A DNA stretch of 64,000 nucleotides from Modestobacter sp. VKM Ac-2985 (GCF_026967925.1 NZ_JAPVBI010000002.1:558001-622000), one strand, 5' to 3'. Numbered from the stretch's first letter, positions 15,707 to 24,635 are shown. Notes: generated from the letters alone by a model not told the origin. A program made the numbers and translations.

Positions 15707-16675
15707 GTGCACCCCAGCGCCCCGCCCGTGCTCCCACCCCCGACCGTCGAGGCCGCTCCGGCCATCGAGGTCCAGGACCTGCGGCGCAGCTACGGCGACT
15801 TCGAGGCCGTGCGCGGCGTCTCCTTCGAGGTCCGCCCGGGCGAGGTGCTCGCCCTCCTCGGGGTCAACGGCGCCGGCAAGACCTCCGCCCTGGAGGTGCT
15901 GGAGGGGCTCGCCCCCGCCGGCAGCGGCACCGTCCGGGTGCTGGGCATGGACCCGGTCGCGGAGCGGGCCCGGGTCCGCCCGCACCTGGGCGTGCTGCTG
16001 CAGGCCAGCGGCCTGCCCGGCGACCTCACCGTCGCCGAGACCCTGCGCACGTGGGCCGGCACGCTGACCGCACCCCGGCCGGTCGAGGAGGCGCTGACGC
16101 AGGTCGGGCTCGCCGGCCGCGCCGACGTCCGGGTGCGCAGCCTCTCCGGCGGCGAGCGACGGCGCCTGGACCTGGCGCTGGCGCTGCTCGGCCGGCCCAG
16201 CGTCGTCGTCCTGGACGAGCCGACCACGGGGCTGGACCCGGAGTCCCGCCGCCAGGTGTGGGAGCTGGTCCAGGGTCTGGTGGCCGACGGCGCCGCGGTG
16301 CTGCTGACCACCCACCACCTGGAGGAGGCCGAGGAGCTCGCCGACCGCGTCGCCATCATGCGGGGCGGTCAGATCGTCCTGTCCGGCACCCAGGCCGAGA
16401 TCGCCGAGACCCAGCCGGCCACCATCCGTTTCGGCCTCGACGACGACGCCCCGCGCCCGCCGGTCCCCGCCGGCGTGCAGGTGGTCACGGACGGGCGGCG
16501 GGTGGAGTGGCACACCCGCGCGTTGCAGCCCGTGCTCGCCGGGCTGCTCGCCTGGGCGGCCGAGCACGGGGTCGTGCTGCGGACCCTGCTGGCCCGCGCC
16601 GGCTCCCTGGAGCAGGCCTTCCTCGCCGTCGCCGACGGCACCGACCCGCACGTCACCCCGGAGGAGAACCGATGA
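15707..16675 (+). CDS. ABC exporter ATP-binding protein (ABC-2 type)
   Basis: The 322-residue ATPase has Walker A GVNGAGKT, the signature LSGGE, Walker B VVVLDEPTTGLDP and a switch His in LLTTHHLEEAE. The C-terminal 80 residues form the extra domain seen in DrrA/CcmA-like exporter ATPases. It works at the inner face of the membrane with the next gene's permease. The GTG start has a GAGGAGG site at 15694-15700. Its stop overlaps the permease ATG by four bases. The substrate (drug, lipid or peptide) is unknown. Confidence 0.9.
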   Translation: MHPSAPPVLPPPTVEAAPAIEVQDLRRSYGDFEAVRGVSFEVRPGEVLALLGVNGAGKTSALEVLEGLAPAGSGTVRVLGMDPVAERARVRPHLGVLLQASGLPGDLTVAETLRTWAGTLTAPRPVEEALTQVGLAGRADVRVRSLSGGERRRLDLALALLGRPSVVVLDEPTTGLDPESRRQVWELVQGLVADGAAVLLTTHHLEEAEELADRVAIMRGGQIVLSGTQAEIAETQPATIRFGLDDDAPRPPVPAGVQVVTDGRRVEWHTRALQPVLAGLLAWAAEHGVVLRTLLARAGSLEQAFLAVADGTDPHVTPEENR

Positions 16676-17499
16676 CCGCCGTGACCCCCGATCGCAGGAC
16701 CCTCGACCGCACCACGAGCGGACCCTCCCGGCTCTCCCGGGTGTGGTCCCTGGCCTCGGCCGAGACCAGGATGCTGGGCCGCAACCGGACCGCACTGGTG
16801 AACTCCGTCGTCCTGCCGCTGCTCTTCGTCGCGGCCGTCCCGGCGCTGGGCATGGACGAGGGCGAGCTGCCCTTCGGCGCCCGGCTGCTGGTGACCGCCG
16901 TCGGCATCAGCCTGGTGATGCTGACCTACTACAACCTGGTGACCACCTACGTGGCCCGCCGGGAGGACCTGGTGCTGCAGCGGATGCGCACCGGGGAGCT
17001 GACCGACGTCGAGGTGCTGGCCGGCACGGCAGCGCCGACCGTGTTCATCACCTTCGGCCAGGTGGTGGTCATCGCCGCGGGGGTGGTCCTGCTCGGTGGG
17101 TGGTCGGCCCCGGCCGACGTCGTCCTGCCGCTGGTCGCCCTGCTCGCGGGGACGCTGCTGATGGTCATGCTGGCCGCGGCGAGCACCAGCTTCACCCGGA
17201 CGCCGGAGTCCGCGCAGATCACCACGTTGCCGATCATCGTGGTGTCCACCGGGCTCTCCGGGATCTTCTACCCGCTCTCCGTGCTGCCCGAGACGCTGGG
17301 CGAGATCGCCCGGTTCCTGCCGCTCACCCCGGTCGTCGAGCTGCTGCAGCTGGGCCTGGCCGGCCAGACCTGGCAGGGCGACGTCGTCGACGGCAGCGTC
17401 TGGCCGCACGCGGGCGTCCCGCTGGCGGTGCTCGCCGGCTGGCTGGTCATCGGCGCGGTCGCTGCCCGGCGCGGGTTCCGGTGGGCTCCCCGCCGGTGA
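16672..17499 (+). CDS. ABC-2 type membrane permease
   Basis: The 275-residue protein has about six hydrophobic segments and the ABC-2 family loop SGIFYPLSVLPETLGEIARFLPLTPVVELLQ before the last helices. It pairs with the ATPase encoded immediately upstream (ATGA overlap). A histidine kinase and response regulator follow 32 bases later, the usual layout of actinobacterial exporters controlled by DesKR/LiaRS-like systems. The substrate is unknown. Confidence 0.88.
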   Translation: MTAVTPDRRTLDRTTSGPSRLSRVWSLASAETRMLGRNRTALVNSVVLPLLFVAAVPALGMDEGELPFGARLLVTAVGISLVMLTYYNLVTTYVARREDLVLQRMRTGELTDVEVLAGTAAPTVFITFGQVVVIAAGVVLLGGWSAPADVVLPLVALLAGTLLMVMLAAASTSFTRTPESAQITTLPIIVVSTGLSGIFYPLSVLPETLGEIARFLPLTPVVELLQLGLAGQTWQGDVVDGSVWPHAGVPLAVLAGWLVIGAVAARRGFRWAPRR

Positions 17500-17531
17500 G
17501 GCGGCACGCCCGGGACGGCCGGTACGGCAGC

Positions 17532-18743
17532 ATGACCGCCGTGCCGACCGTCTCGCGCTGGTGGAACAGCCGGACGGCGCCGCAGCGGATCGACCTCTAC
17601 ACCCGCTGGTCCTTCTACGTATTCCTGGCCGGGCTCCCGGTGCTCGCCCTCGCGGTGATCGGGGCGGCGGTGGAGGGGGGCGCCCCCACGGCGGGTTCGT
17701 GGCTGTTCCTGGCCGGCTCGGTCGCCACCGCAGCGGTGGCGGTACAGCTGACCCGGCGGGGGCTGGCGGCGCACCTGGCCGCACGGCCGCTCCCCGGTCG
17801 GCTCACGGTGCTGGCGTTCTGCACCGCCGGGGCGACGGCGGCCGGTGGCGTCTGGGCGTTCGCCGGGTCGGGGGCGTCGGTCGCGGTGCCGTGGTCGGTC
17901 AGCCTGCCCCTCGGCGCGGTCCTCCTCGCCTGCTCGACGGTCTGGAGCACCCGGCAGCTCATCGCGCCCGCGGTGGGCGTCGGGGCGCTCAGCGGCCTCG
18001 CCACCTCGTTCACCGGCGTGCACCCCGCCGCGGCCGTGGTCCAGGGCGTCGTGATGGTCGCCGCGGTCCTGTTCGTGGTGCTCGCCTTCCGGTTCACCGT
18101 GTGGGTGCTCGACGTCGTGCTGGAGATGGACCGCACCCGGGGCGTCCAGCTGCAGCTGGCGGTGGCCGAGGAGCGGCTGCGGTTCGCCCGCGACCTGCAC
18201 GACGTGATGGGCCGCAACCTCTCGGTGATCGCGGTGAAGAGCCAGCTGGCCGGAGAGCTGGTGCGCCGGTCCCGGCCCGGAGTCGCCGACGAGGTGGCCG
18301 ACATCAGCCGGATCGCCGAGGAGTCGCTGAAGGAGGTGCGCGAGGTGGTCCGTGGGTACCGGACCACCGACCTGGCCGGTGAGCTGGCCGGCGCCCGGTC
18401 GGTGCTGCGCGCGGCCGGGGTCGCCTGCACCGTGCAGGGTGAGGGCGCCGCCGCCGGGCTCCCCGAGCCCGCCCAGGTCGCGCTGGCCTGGGTGGTCCGC
18501 GAGGCGGTGACCAACGTGCTGCGGCACAGCGCCGCGGCCGACTGCGGGATCACGCTGGTACGGACCGACGAGGAGGTCGAGCTGACCGTGAGCAACGACG
18601 GGGTGACCGGCGCGCCGGGCGCGGGCAACGGCCTGACCGGCCTGCGCGAGCGGCTGGCCGGGGCCGGCGGGTCCCTGCACGCCGCCCGGGACGGCGACCG
18701 GTTCACCCTGACCGCCACGCTGCCCGCCGGAGGTGCGACGTGA
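17532..18743 (+). CDS. Sensor histidine kinase (HisKA_3, DesK-like)
   Basis: The 403-residue protein has about six N-terminal membrane segments (residues 25-195) without a large external sensor domain. A HisKA_3 dimerisation domain with phospho-His223 (FARDLHDVMGRNLSVIAVKSQLA) and a short HATPase domain (VVREAVTNVLRHS, GNGLTGLRERL) follow. This is the NarL-type DesK class that often senses membrane state or cell-envelope drugs. The stop overlaps the regulator start in GTGA. With the preceding ABC exporter it probably forms one sensing and efflux unit. Confidence 0.9.
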   Translation: MTAVPTVSRWWNSRTAPQRIDLYTRWSFYVFLAGLPVLALAVIGAAVEGGAPTAGSWLFLAGSVATAAVAVQLTRRGLAAHLAARPLPGRLTVLAFCTAGATAAGGVWAFAGSGASVAVPWSVSLPLGAVLLACSTVWSTRQLIAPAVGVGALSGLATSFTGVHPAAAVVQGVVMVAAVLFVVLAFRFTVWVLDVVLEMDRTRGVQLQLAVAEERLRFARDLHDVMGRNLSVIAVKSQLAGELVRRSRPGVADEVADISRIAEESLKEVREVVRGYRTTDLAGELAGARSVLRAAGVACTVQGEGAAAGLPEPAQVALAWVVREAVTNVLRHSAAADCGITLVRTDEEVELTVSNDGVTGAPGAGNGLTGLRERLAGAGGSLHAARDGDRFTLTATLPAGGAT

Positions 18744-19363
18744 GCCAGGACGGCGAGGTGATCCGGGTGCTGCTGGCCGACGACGAGAACCTGGTCCGCT
18801 CGGCGTTCGCCGCCCTGCTCGGGCTGGAGGACGACCTCGACGTGGTCGCCCAGGCATCCTCCGGCGCCGAGGCGCTGGCCATGGCCCGCGCGCACGCCCC
18901 GGACGTCGCCGTCCTGGACCTGCAGATGCCCGACCGGGACGGGATCAGCGTCGCGGGGGAGCTCACCACGGTCCTGCCCGGCTGCGGCGTGGTCATCGTG
19001 ACCGGGCACGGACGGCCGGGGCACCTGAAGCGCGCGCTGGAGGCCGGCGTCCGGGGGTTCCTGCCGAAGACGGTGGGCGCGGCCGTGCTCAGCGACGTGG
19101 TCCGCACGGTGCACCGGGGTGGGCGCTACGTCGACCCGGAGCTCGCCGCCGAGGCGATCAGCTCCGGGGACAGCCCCCTGACGCCGCGGGAGGCCGACGT
19201 GCTGGAGCTCGCCGCGGGCGGGGCGCCCGTCGAGGAGATCGCCGTCCGTGCCCACCTGTCACCGGGGACGGTGCGCAACTACCTGTCGGCGGCCGCGGCC
19301 AAGCTGGGGGCGCCGAACCGCCACGCCGCCGTGGAGGCAGCGCGGCGGCACGGCTGGATCTGA
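18740..19363 (+). CDS. NarL/LuxR-family response regulator
   Basis: The 207-residue regulator has a receiver domain with acidic pair D14-D15, phospho-Asp60 (VAVLDLQMPDRDG) and Lys110, and a C-terminal LuxR helix-turn-helix (SPLTPREADVLELAAGGAPVEEIAVRAHLSPGTVRNYLSAAAAKLG). It overlaps the kinase gene by four bases and is its cognate partner. The likely target is the upstream ABC exporter operon. A post-stop palindrome of the recurring type follows five bases behind the stop. Confidence 0.92.
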   Translation: MSQDGEVIRVLLADDENLVRSAFAALLGLEDDLDVVAQASSGAEALAMARAHAPDVAVLDLQMPDRDGISVAGELTTVLPGCGVVIVTGHGRPGHLKRALEAGVRGFLPKTVGAAVLSDVVRTVHRGGRYVDPELAAEAISSGDSPLTPREADVLELAAGGAPVEEIAVRAHLSPGTVRNYLSAAAAKLGAPNRHAAVEAARRHGWI

Positions 19364-19367
19364 GGAA

Positions 19368-19414
19368 GGACCCCCTCGCCCCCCACGCTCGGCGCGGGTC
19401 CCTGCGAGGGGGCC
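19368..19414 (+). terminator. Post-stop palindrome (family member b)
   Basis: GG(A)CCCCCTCGC pairs with GCGAGGGGGCC over a 24-base loop that again contains an ACGCTCGG core. The sequence from the regulator's stop codon, TGAGGAAGGACCCCC, is identical to that behind the acyl-CoA dehydrogenase gene on the other strand. Confidence 0.55.
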
Positions 19415-19432
19415 GGAGGTCGAGGTCTTCCC

Positions 19433-19612
19433 TCAGGAGTTGCCGGGGCGGGCGACGGAGTCCTCGGTCTGGGCGTCGTCGTCGGTGAGCAGGACGGTGT
19501 CCTTCTCGCCGCCGTCCCCGCGGTCGTGGCCGGAGGTGCCGTCGACCAGGTCGCCCTCGGGGTCGTCGGTCGCCGGGGAGTCGTGGTATCCGCTGCTGGC
19601 GGGCTCTGTCAT
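19433..19612 (-). CDS. Small acidic hypothetical protein, 59 aa
   Basis: This 59-residue frame has an ATG with a good GAGAGG site and stops at 19433. The protein (MTEPASSGYHDSPATDDPEG at the start) is rich in Asp, Glu, Gly and Thr, lacks hydrophobic segments and is probably disordered. A second acidic small gene lies 24 bases upstream in the same direction, so they may be a pair. I do not recognise a family. Confidence 0.55.
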   Translation of the reverse strand: MTEPASSGYHDSPATDDPEGDLVDGTSGHDRGDGGEKDTVLLTDDDAQTEDSVARPGNS

Positions 19613-19636
19613 GGGGTGGACCTCTCGATCAGGGGG

Positions 19637-19870
19637 TCAGGACGGGTCGGCGCGCTGCGCCAGCGAGGGCTCGGTGGGGGTGCGCTCCGGCTGGAGGTCG
19701 TCGCTCTCCGCGTCCCGCGCCAGCGCGGCGTCCCGGGTCAACGGGACGCCCTCCCGGGTACCGGTCTCGTTCGTGTCCTCGGCACCGGTGCCCAGATCGC
19801 TGTTGTCGCCCGTGCCGGAAGCCGTGGGCACGTCCTGCTGGATGCGGTCGCTGCCGCCGGTCTCGCTCAT
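19637..19870 (-). CDS. Small acidic hypothetical protein, 77 aa
   Basis: The start is the ATG at 19870 behind a strong GAGGAGGA site; the frame is open further upstream but without a site. The 77-residue product starts MSETGGSDRIQQDVPTASGT and is acidic, Thr/Gly-rich and lacks predicted structure. Together with the following 59-residue gene it forms a short unit between the response regulator and the acyl-CoA dehydrogenase. Function is unknown; small disordered acidic proteins of this kind are common and poorly annotated in Actinobacteria. Confidence 0.6.
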   Translation of the reverse strand: MSETGGSDRIQQDVPTASGTGDNSDLGTGAEDTNETGTREGVPLTRDAALARDAESDDLQPERTPTEPSLAQRADPS

Positions 19871-19950
19871 CGCGGTCCTCCTCGCGTGGACGTCGTCCTC
19901 CGCCCATGCCCGCGATCCCCGGCCCCCATGCACCGCCGGCCGCCCGGTCC

Positions 19951-20006
19951 GGCCCCCGTGCAGGGGCCCGCCGCGAGCTCGCGAGTGGTGGGGGGCACGG
20001 GGGTCC
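19951..20006 (-). terminator. Post-stop palindrome (family member c)
   Basis: This 56-bp element starts four bases behind the stop of the acyl-CoA dehydrogenase gene. Its outer arms are GGCCCCCGTGC and GCACGGGGGTCC, with an inner CGAG/CTCG hairpin. It differs at only 2 of 56 positions from the element at 42970-43025 behind etfD. Confidence 0.65.
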
Positions 20007-20010
20007 TTCC

Positions 20011-21855
20011 TCAGAACGCGGCTTCGTCGACGTCCATGAGCGCGTTGTCGGTGTGCTCGACGATGAACCGCTCGCTGGTCAGCGCGGGCAGCACCTGGGC
20101 GCAGAAGAACCGGGTGGCGGCGAGCTTGCCCTCGTAGAAGTGCCGGTCGGACTCCGACACCTCGCCGTCCAGCGCGGCCAGCGCGACCTCGGACTGGCGG
20201 ACCAGGAGCCAGGCGGTGATCAGGTCGCCGGTGGCCAGCAGCAGCCGGGAGGTGTTCTGGCCGACCAGGTAGAGCGAGCGGACGTCGGTCTGGGCGGCGC
20301 CGAGCTGGCCGAACATCGCGGTCAGCATGCCCTGGACGTCACCGAGCGCGGTCGCCAGCAGCGCCCGATCCTCCTTGAGCCGCCCGTTGCCGGCCTCGGC
20401 CGTGATCGTCCCCTGGACCTGCTCGGCCAGCCAGGTCAGCGCGACCCCACCGTCCCGCACGATCTTGCGGAAGAAGAAGTCCTGGCCCTGGATGGCCGTG
20501 GTGCCCTCGTAGAGGGTGTCGATCTTGGCGTCCCGGATGTACTGCTCGATCGGGTGGTCCTGCAGGTAGCCCGAGCCGCCGAGGGTCTGCAGCGACTCGG
20601 CGGTGAGCAGCTGGGTGGCCCGCTCGGAGCCGTAGGCCTTCACGATCGGCAGCAGCAGGTCGTTGACCTTGGCGGCGAGGACGGCCTCGGGGCTGTCGGC
20701 CGTGCCGGCCGCCTCGGCCTCCATGACCTGGTCGCGGAAGGTGGCGGTGTACAGGTAGAGCGCGCGCATGCCCTCGGCGTACGCCTTCTGCAGCATCAGC
20801 GAGCGCCGGACGTCGGGGTGGTGGGTGATGGTGACCCGCGGCGCGTCCTTGGCCGTCGCGGTGAGGTCCGCCCCCTGCACGCGCTCCTTGGCGTAGGCCA
20901 GGGCCACCTGGTAGCCGGCGGAGAGGGTCGCGATCGCCTTCGTGCCGACGAACATCCGGGCGTACTCGATCACCCGGAACATCTGGGCGATGCCGTCGTG
21001 CACGTCGCCGACCAGCCAGCCCTGCGCCGGCACCGGGCCGTCGCCGAGGCTCAGCTCGCAGGTGGTGGAGACCTTGAGCCCCATCTTCTTCTCCACGCCG
21101 GTCACGTACGCGCCGTTGCGCTCGCCGAGCGCGCCGGTGGCCAGGTCCACGTGGAACTTGGGGACGACGAAGAGCGACAGCCCCTTGCTGCCCGGCTTGG
21201 CGCCCTCGGGCCGGGCCAGCACCAGGTGGACGATGTTGTCGCTGAGGTCGTGCTCGGCGGAGGTGATGAACCGCTTCACCCCGGTGAGGTGCCAGGAGCC
21301 GTCGGGCTGCTGCACCGCCTTCGTCCGCCCGGCACCGACGTCGGAGCCGGCCTCGGGCTCGGTGAGCACCATGGTGGCGCCCCAGAGGTGCTCGATCATC
21401 AGCTCGGCCAGCCGCTGCTGGTCCGGGGTGCCGAGGGAGTGCAGGATCGCCGCGAACGTGGGGCCGGACCCGTACATGAACGCCGCCGGGTTGGCGCCGA
21501 GCAGCATCTCGAAGGCGGCCCAGCGCAGGCTGAACGGTGCACCGAAGCCGCCGAGCTCGTCGGGCAGGTCCAGCCGCCACCACTCACCGGCGTTGACCGC
21601 CCGGACCGACGCCTTGAACGACTCGGGCAGCGTCACGGAGTGCGTGGCCGGGTCGAACACCGGCGGGTTCCGGTCGGCGTCGGTGAAGGAGGCGGCGAGC
21701 GGGCCCTCGGCGAGCCGCCGGACCTCGGCCAGCACCCCGCGGGCGGTCTCGGCGTCCATCTGCTCGAACGGCCCGGTGCCGAACCGGTCCTTGCTGCTCT
21801 GGAACTCGAACAGGTTGAACTCGAGGTCGCGCAGGTTCGCCGTGTAGTGGCCCAT
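20011..21855 (-). CDS. fadE5: Acyl-CoA dehydrogenase, FadE5 type
   Basis: The 614-residue FAD enzyme oxidises acyl-CoA to 2-enoyl-CoA, passing electrons to ETF. Its length and sequence follow the long FadE5-type dehydrogenases of mycobacteria: a start like [17 protein letters not shown], the block [38 protein letters not shown], the active-site region [16 protein letters not shown], and a final DEAAF. The start at 21855 has a GGGAG site. A TTACCG-AC-CGGTAA palindrome just upstream suggests TetR-type control. An EtfD that could accept its electrons lies at 43030-45321. Confidence 0.93.
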   Translation of the reverse strand: MGHYTANLRDLEFNLFEFQSSKDRFGTGPFEQMDAETARGVLAEVRRLAEGPLAASFTDADRNPPVFDPATHSVTLPESFKASVRAVNAGEWWRLDLPDELGGFGAPFSLRWAAFEMLLGANPAAFMYGSGPTFAAILHSLGTPDQQRLAELMIEHLWGATMVLTEPEAGSDVGAGRTKAVQQPDGSWHLTGVKRFITSAEHDLSDNIVHLVLARPEGAKPGSKGLSLFVVPKFHVDLATGALGERNGAYVTGVEKKMGLKVSTTCELSLGDGPVPAQGWLVGDVHDGIAQMFRVIEYARMFVGTKAIATLSAGYQVALAYAKERVQGADLTATAKDAPRVTITHHPDVRRSLMLQKAYAEGMRALYLYTATFRDQVMEAEAAGTADSPEAVLAAKVNDLLLPIVKAYGSERATQLLTAESLQTLGGSGYLQDHPIEQYIRDAKIDTLYEGTTAIQGQDFFFRKIVRDGGVALTWLAEQVQGTITAEAGNGRLKEDRALLATALGDVQGMLTAMFGQLGAAQTDVRSLYLVGQNTSRLLLATGDLITAWLLVRQSEVALAALDGEVSESDRHFYEGKLAATRFFCAQVLPALTSERFIVEHTDNALMDVDEAAF

Positions 21856-21904
21856 GGGGGTGCTCCCGTGCTCGCCGGTCGGACGCGAGCAGGTCGTACT
21901 CGCG

Positions 21905-21933
21905 GGTAACAAGACGGTATTACCGACCGGTAA
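21905..21933. promoter_or_regulatory. TetR-type operator upstream of fadE5
   Basis: Three half-sites, GGTAA (21905-21909), TTACC (21920-21924) and GGTAA (21929-21933), form overlapping inverted repeats. The last two make the 14-bp palindrome TTACCGACCGGTAA. This is the kind of operator bound by TetR-family fatty-acid regulators. It lies 50-78 bases upstream of the fadE5 start. The TetR gene at 22754-23383 is the nearest candidate, without proof. Confidence 0.5.
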
Positions 21934-21983
21934 CCACAGCAAGCACCCGCGCGGCGCCCTCCCGAGTTGCCCGCCCCAAGCGT

Positions 21984-22059
21984 CCGACGATCATGGAGCT
22001 GCGGTGACGACATGCCGCTCCGGCCCGGTGTGTTGCCCCGCCGGCGCCATGATCGTCGG
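21984..22059. repeat. Inverted repeat with 13-bp arms
   Basis: CCGACGATCATGG at 21984-21996 recurs inverted as CCATGATCGTCGG at 22047-22059, 50 bases apart, in the gap between fadE5 and a small gene. It could be a long-range operator, a remnant of a mobile element, or a stem. Nothing else is visible in this gap. Confidence 0.5.
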
Positions 22060-22077
22060 GGGGTAAGGGGGCTGGGG

Positions 22078-22233
22078 TCAGCTGCCGGGGTGGGCGTCGG
22101 GCTCGGTCTCGGGGGGCGGGTAGACGGGCCCGGCCATGCCCTCGGCGCCGTCGTCGCCGCGCGCCGGGGAGGCGGCGCCGCCCAGTGGCTCGACGTCCCG
22201 GTCGTCCTGCGGGTCCTGCGGGGAGCTGGTCAT
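22078..22233 (-). CDS. Small Pro/Asp-rich hypothetical protein, 51 aa
   Basis: A 51-residue frame from ATG 22233 to the TGA at 22078 encodes a protein starting MTSSPQDPQDDRDVEPLGGA and ending PDAHPGS. It is hydrophilic, rich in Pro, Asp and Gly, and probably unstructured. The ribosome site is weak. It follows the 140-residue hypothetical gene on the same strand by 45 bases. I cannot assign a family. Confidence 0.4.
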   Translation of the reverse strand: MTSSPQDPQDDRDVEPLGGAASPARGDDGAEGMAGPVYPPPETEPDAHPGS

Positions 22234-22278
22234 GCCCCGAGTCTCGACCGCGGGCCGTCCGGCGGCGAGCCGGGCTGC

Positions 22279-22701
22279 TCAGTCGTCCAGTGCCGGGCCG
22301 GCCTCGTGGCGAGGGTGCCCCGAGGTGCGCTCGCGCTGCTTCATCCGGGCCTCGAACACGTGCCGGTCACCGCCGACCAGCTCGTCCCGGGCGCGCTGGT
22401 CGAAGGCCCGGTAGGTGCTCCAGTAGTTCTCGTCGTAGTCCTCGACGAGCTGGAAGGTCCACCGGTCGGCGATCACGTTGCGGCCGACGAGGTCACGCTC
22501 GAGGTCGGCGGCCAGCTCGGCGTGCCCGGCGTCGCGGAGGCCGGTGACGGCGTCCTGCAGGAGCAGGTCGGCCTTGCCGGTGAGCTGGTGGAAGCCGTAG
22601 AGGAGGCCGCGGGCCTGCTCGACGGTCTCGAGGGACTCGGAGAGCTTCCCCAGGGCGGCGACGGTGTCCTCGTCGAGGTCGGGGCGCGAGCGGTCGGTCA
22701 C
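22279..22701 (-). CDS. Conserved actinobacterial hypothetical protein, 140 aa
   Basis: The 140-residue soluble protein is largely helical and acidic: LGKLSESLETVEQARGLLYGFHQLTGKADLLLQDAV is a long amphipathic helix pair. A Trp/Tyr-rich stretch (DRWTFQLVEDYDENYWSTYRAFDQRARDELV) and a basic-acidic tail follow. Proteins of this shape are found in several actinobacteria without assigned function. The gene sits between the TetR gene and a small gene on the same strand and may be co-transcribed with the TetR gene (52-base gap). Confidence 0.7.
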   Translation of the reverse strand: MTDRSRPDLDEDTVAALGKLSESLETVEQARGLLYGFHQLTGKADLLLQDAVTGLRDAGHAELAADLERDLVGRNVIADRWTFQLVEDYDENYWSTYRAFDQRARDELVGGDRHVFEARMKQRERTSGHPRHEAGPALDD

Positions 22702-22753
22702 CCGTCCATCGTGCGGGTGCGGGCGACCGTTCGCCCGGGGAGGAGGCTGCCCG

Positions 22754-23383
22754 TCAGCGGTGGGCGATGGCGGCGTCGATCAGCTTCTCGGCGAGCTGCC
22801 GCCCGTGCGAGGCGGGGCCGTCCGGGCCGAGCAGGCCGCCGGAGAGGTACATCCCGTCGATGATCAGGTGCACCTGGGCGGCGAGGTCGTCACCGCCGCC
22901 GGGGATGAGCTGGTCGGCCAGGCCCTCGAGCCGGGCGTGCAGCTCGAACTTGTAGTCGGCGGCCGCGCTGCGGGCCGGGTGCTGCGGGTCGTCGTACTCG
23001 CTGCTGACGTTGGTGAACGGGCAGCCGCGGAAGCCGACGCGGGTGACGTCGGCCTCGACGGCGTCGACCACCGAGAGCAGGGCGGCCCGCGGGTCGTCCT
23101 GGCGCTCGTCCAGCCCGGCGTCGATGGTGGCCAGCACGGTGGCGGCCTTGCGCGACAGGTAGGCGCCGACCAGGTCGTCCTTGCTCTTGAAGAGCCGGTA
23201 GACCGTCATCTTGCCCAGGCCGGTCTCGCGGACGAGCTCGTCCATCCCCACGCTGCGCGAGCTGCGCGCGGAGAAGAGCCGCTCGGCCGTGTCCAGGACG
23301 ATCTCCTGCCGTTCCGCACGGGAGCGACGGGCCGGCAGGGCGCCGTCCTCAGGTGCGTGGAGGGGGAGGGCTGCGGCGGTCAC
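22754..23383 (-). CDS. TetR-family transcriptional regulator
   Basis: The protein has an N-terminal TetR helix-turn-helix (RQEIVLDTAERLFSARSSRSVGMDELVRETGLGKMTVYRLFKSKDDLV) and a C-terminal ligand domain with CPFTNVSSEY and a final amphipathic helix. I take the GTG at 23383 (209 residues); an ATG at 23455 would add 24 residues that show no family features. Neither start has a convincing ribosome site. The palindrome upstream of fadE5 is one possible target. The ligand is unknown. Confidence 0.85.
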   Translation of the reverse strand: MTAAALPLHAPEDGALPARRSRAERQEIVLDTAERLFSARSSRSVGMDELVRETGLGKMTVYRLFKSKDDLVGAYLSRKAATVLATIDAGLDERQDDPRAALLSVVDAVEADVTRVGFRGCPFTNVSSEYDDPQHPARSAAADYKFELHARLEGLADQLIPGGGDDLAAQVHLIIDGMYLSGGLLGPDGPASHGRQLAEKLIDAAIAHR

Positions 23384-23549
23384 GGTCTGATCGTGCAGCA
23401 CATCGTGACGGAGCGGTCCACGGCACGCCGAGGGTTGCAGGCCCCTGACCAGCACCTCCGGGGCGGGAGGGGCACCCCGGGGCGGTGGGGGACGGTGAGG
23501 CCGGTGTGACTCTCCGCTGCGACTCTCCGCCAGGAGTCGGCCGCGACGA

Positions 23550-23672
23550 TCAGGCGCGGCGGGTGCGGCGGGGGTTGGCCAGCATCCGGGCGACCGCCGC
23601 CTGCTGCGGGGTCTGCTCCTCGCCGGAGGTGGTGGTGTCGTCGAGCTGCTGGTCGCGGGCGTCTACGTGCAT
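23550..23672 (-). CDS. Very small hypothetical protein, 40 aa
   Basis: ATG 23672 follows a strong GGGAGG site and opens a 40-residue frame beginning MHVDARDQQLDDTTTSGEEQ and ending ANPRRTRRA. It has an acidic N-terminal half and a basic C-terminus. The ribosome site and charge asymmetry support a real gene. A longer frame to 23732 exists but lacks a site. No family is recognised. Confidence 0.45.
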   Translation of the reverse strand: MHVDARDQQLDDTTTSGEEQTPQQAAVARMLANPRRTRRA

Positions 23673-23750
23673 GCCCTCACCCTCCCCTGCCGGACGGGCC
23701 GGAAAACAGCCCTGGCCCAGGTCGACCCCCATCGGGTGCTGAGACCTCGC

Positions 23751-24632
23751 TCACCTGGAGCGGTCGGGGACCAGCTGGGGGGCGTCCAGCACCGGGGCGG
23801 GGGTCTCCCGCGGCACGCGGTCCCAGGTGAGGAGCAGGGTCACCGCCCAGGTCAGGACGGCGAGGGTGGTCACGAAGAAGCTCGGCGGCAGGTTGACCAT
23901 CGCGGAGAGCACCAGGCCGAACCAGACGCTGCCGAGGGCGATCGCCACGGCGATCGCGGCCACCAGCCCGGGCCGGGCGGTCATCCGCAGCGCCGCCGCG
24001 GCCGGGGTCACCACCAGCGCGAACAGCAGCAGGGTGCCCACCACCTGCACGGCCATCGTGATGGTCAGCGCGAGCAGGACGACGAAGGCCACGCCCAGGG
24101 CCCGGACCGGGACCCCGCGGGCCTCGGCCACGGTCGGGTCCACCGACGCGAAGACGAGCGGCCGGGCGATGACCGCCAGCACGCCGACCACCAGCACGGT
24201 GAACCCGCCGAAGACCCACAGCTGGTCGCGGGAGATGGCCAGCAGGTTGCCGAACAGCACGGTCGTGGTGCTGCTGGCGTTCGCGGTGGCCAGCGAGGCG
24301 AAGAGCACGCCCAGGCCGGTGGCGAAGGCGAGGATCGTGCCGGTGGCCACCTCCCGGTCGGCCACCCGCTTGCCGAAGAGCCCGATCAGCAGCCCGCCGC
24401 CGACGCAGAAGACCGCCAGGCCCAGCGTCACCGGGGCACCGACCAGGATCGCGCCGGTCGCGCCGGGGAAGCCGATGTGGGCCAGGGCGTGGGCGGCGAA
24501 GGCGTTCTGCCGGGTGACGACGAACCAGCCCATCAGCCCGGCGGCCAGCGCGACCATCGAACCGCCGAGCAGCGCGTGCTGCATGAACGTGGTCTGCAGC
24601 ACCTGCAGCCAGTTCTCCTGGAAGGTGACCAC
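23751..24632 (-). CDS. znuB: Zinc/manganese-type ABC permease
   Basis: The 293-residue protein has about eight hydrophobic segments and the ABC-3 family pattern (AFAAHALAHIGFPGATGAILVG, VGTLLLFALVVTPAAAALRM). It forms the membrane channel of a metal importer. It is the last gene of znuA-znuC-znuB, three bases after the ATPase gene. Zinc rather than manganese is inferred from the His/Glu-rich binding protein at the head of the operon. Confidence 0.9.
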   Translation of the reverse strand: MVTFQENWLQVLQTTFMQHALLGGSMVALAAGLMGWFVVTRQNAFAAHALAHIGFPGATGAILVGAPVTLGLAVFCVGGGLLIGLFGKRVADREVATGTILAFATGLGVLFASLATANASSTTTVLFGNLLAISRDQLWVFGGFTVLVVGVLAVIARPLVFASVDPTVAEARGVPVRALGVAFVVLLALTITMAVQVVGTLLLFALVVTPAAAALRMTARPGLVAAIAVAIALGSVWFGLVLSAMVNLPPSFFVTTLAVLTWAVTLLLTWDRVPRETPAPVLDAPQLVPDRSR

Positions 24633-24635
24633 GAC

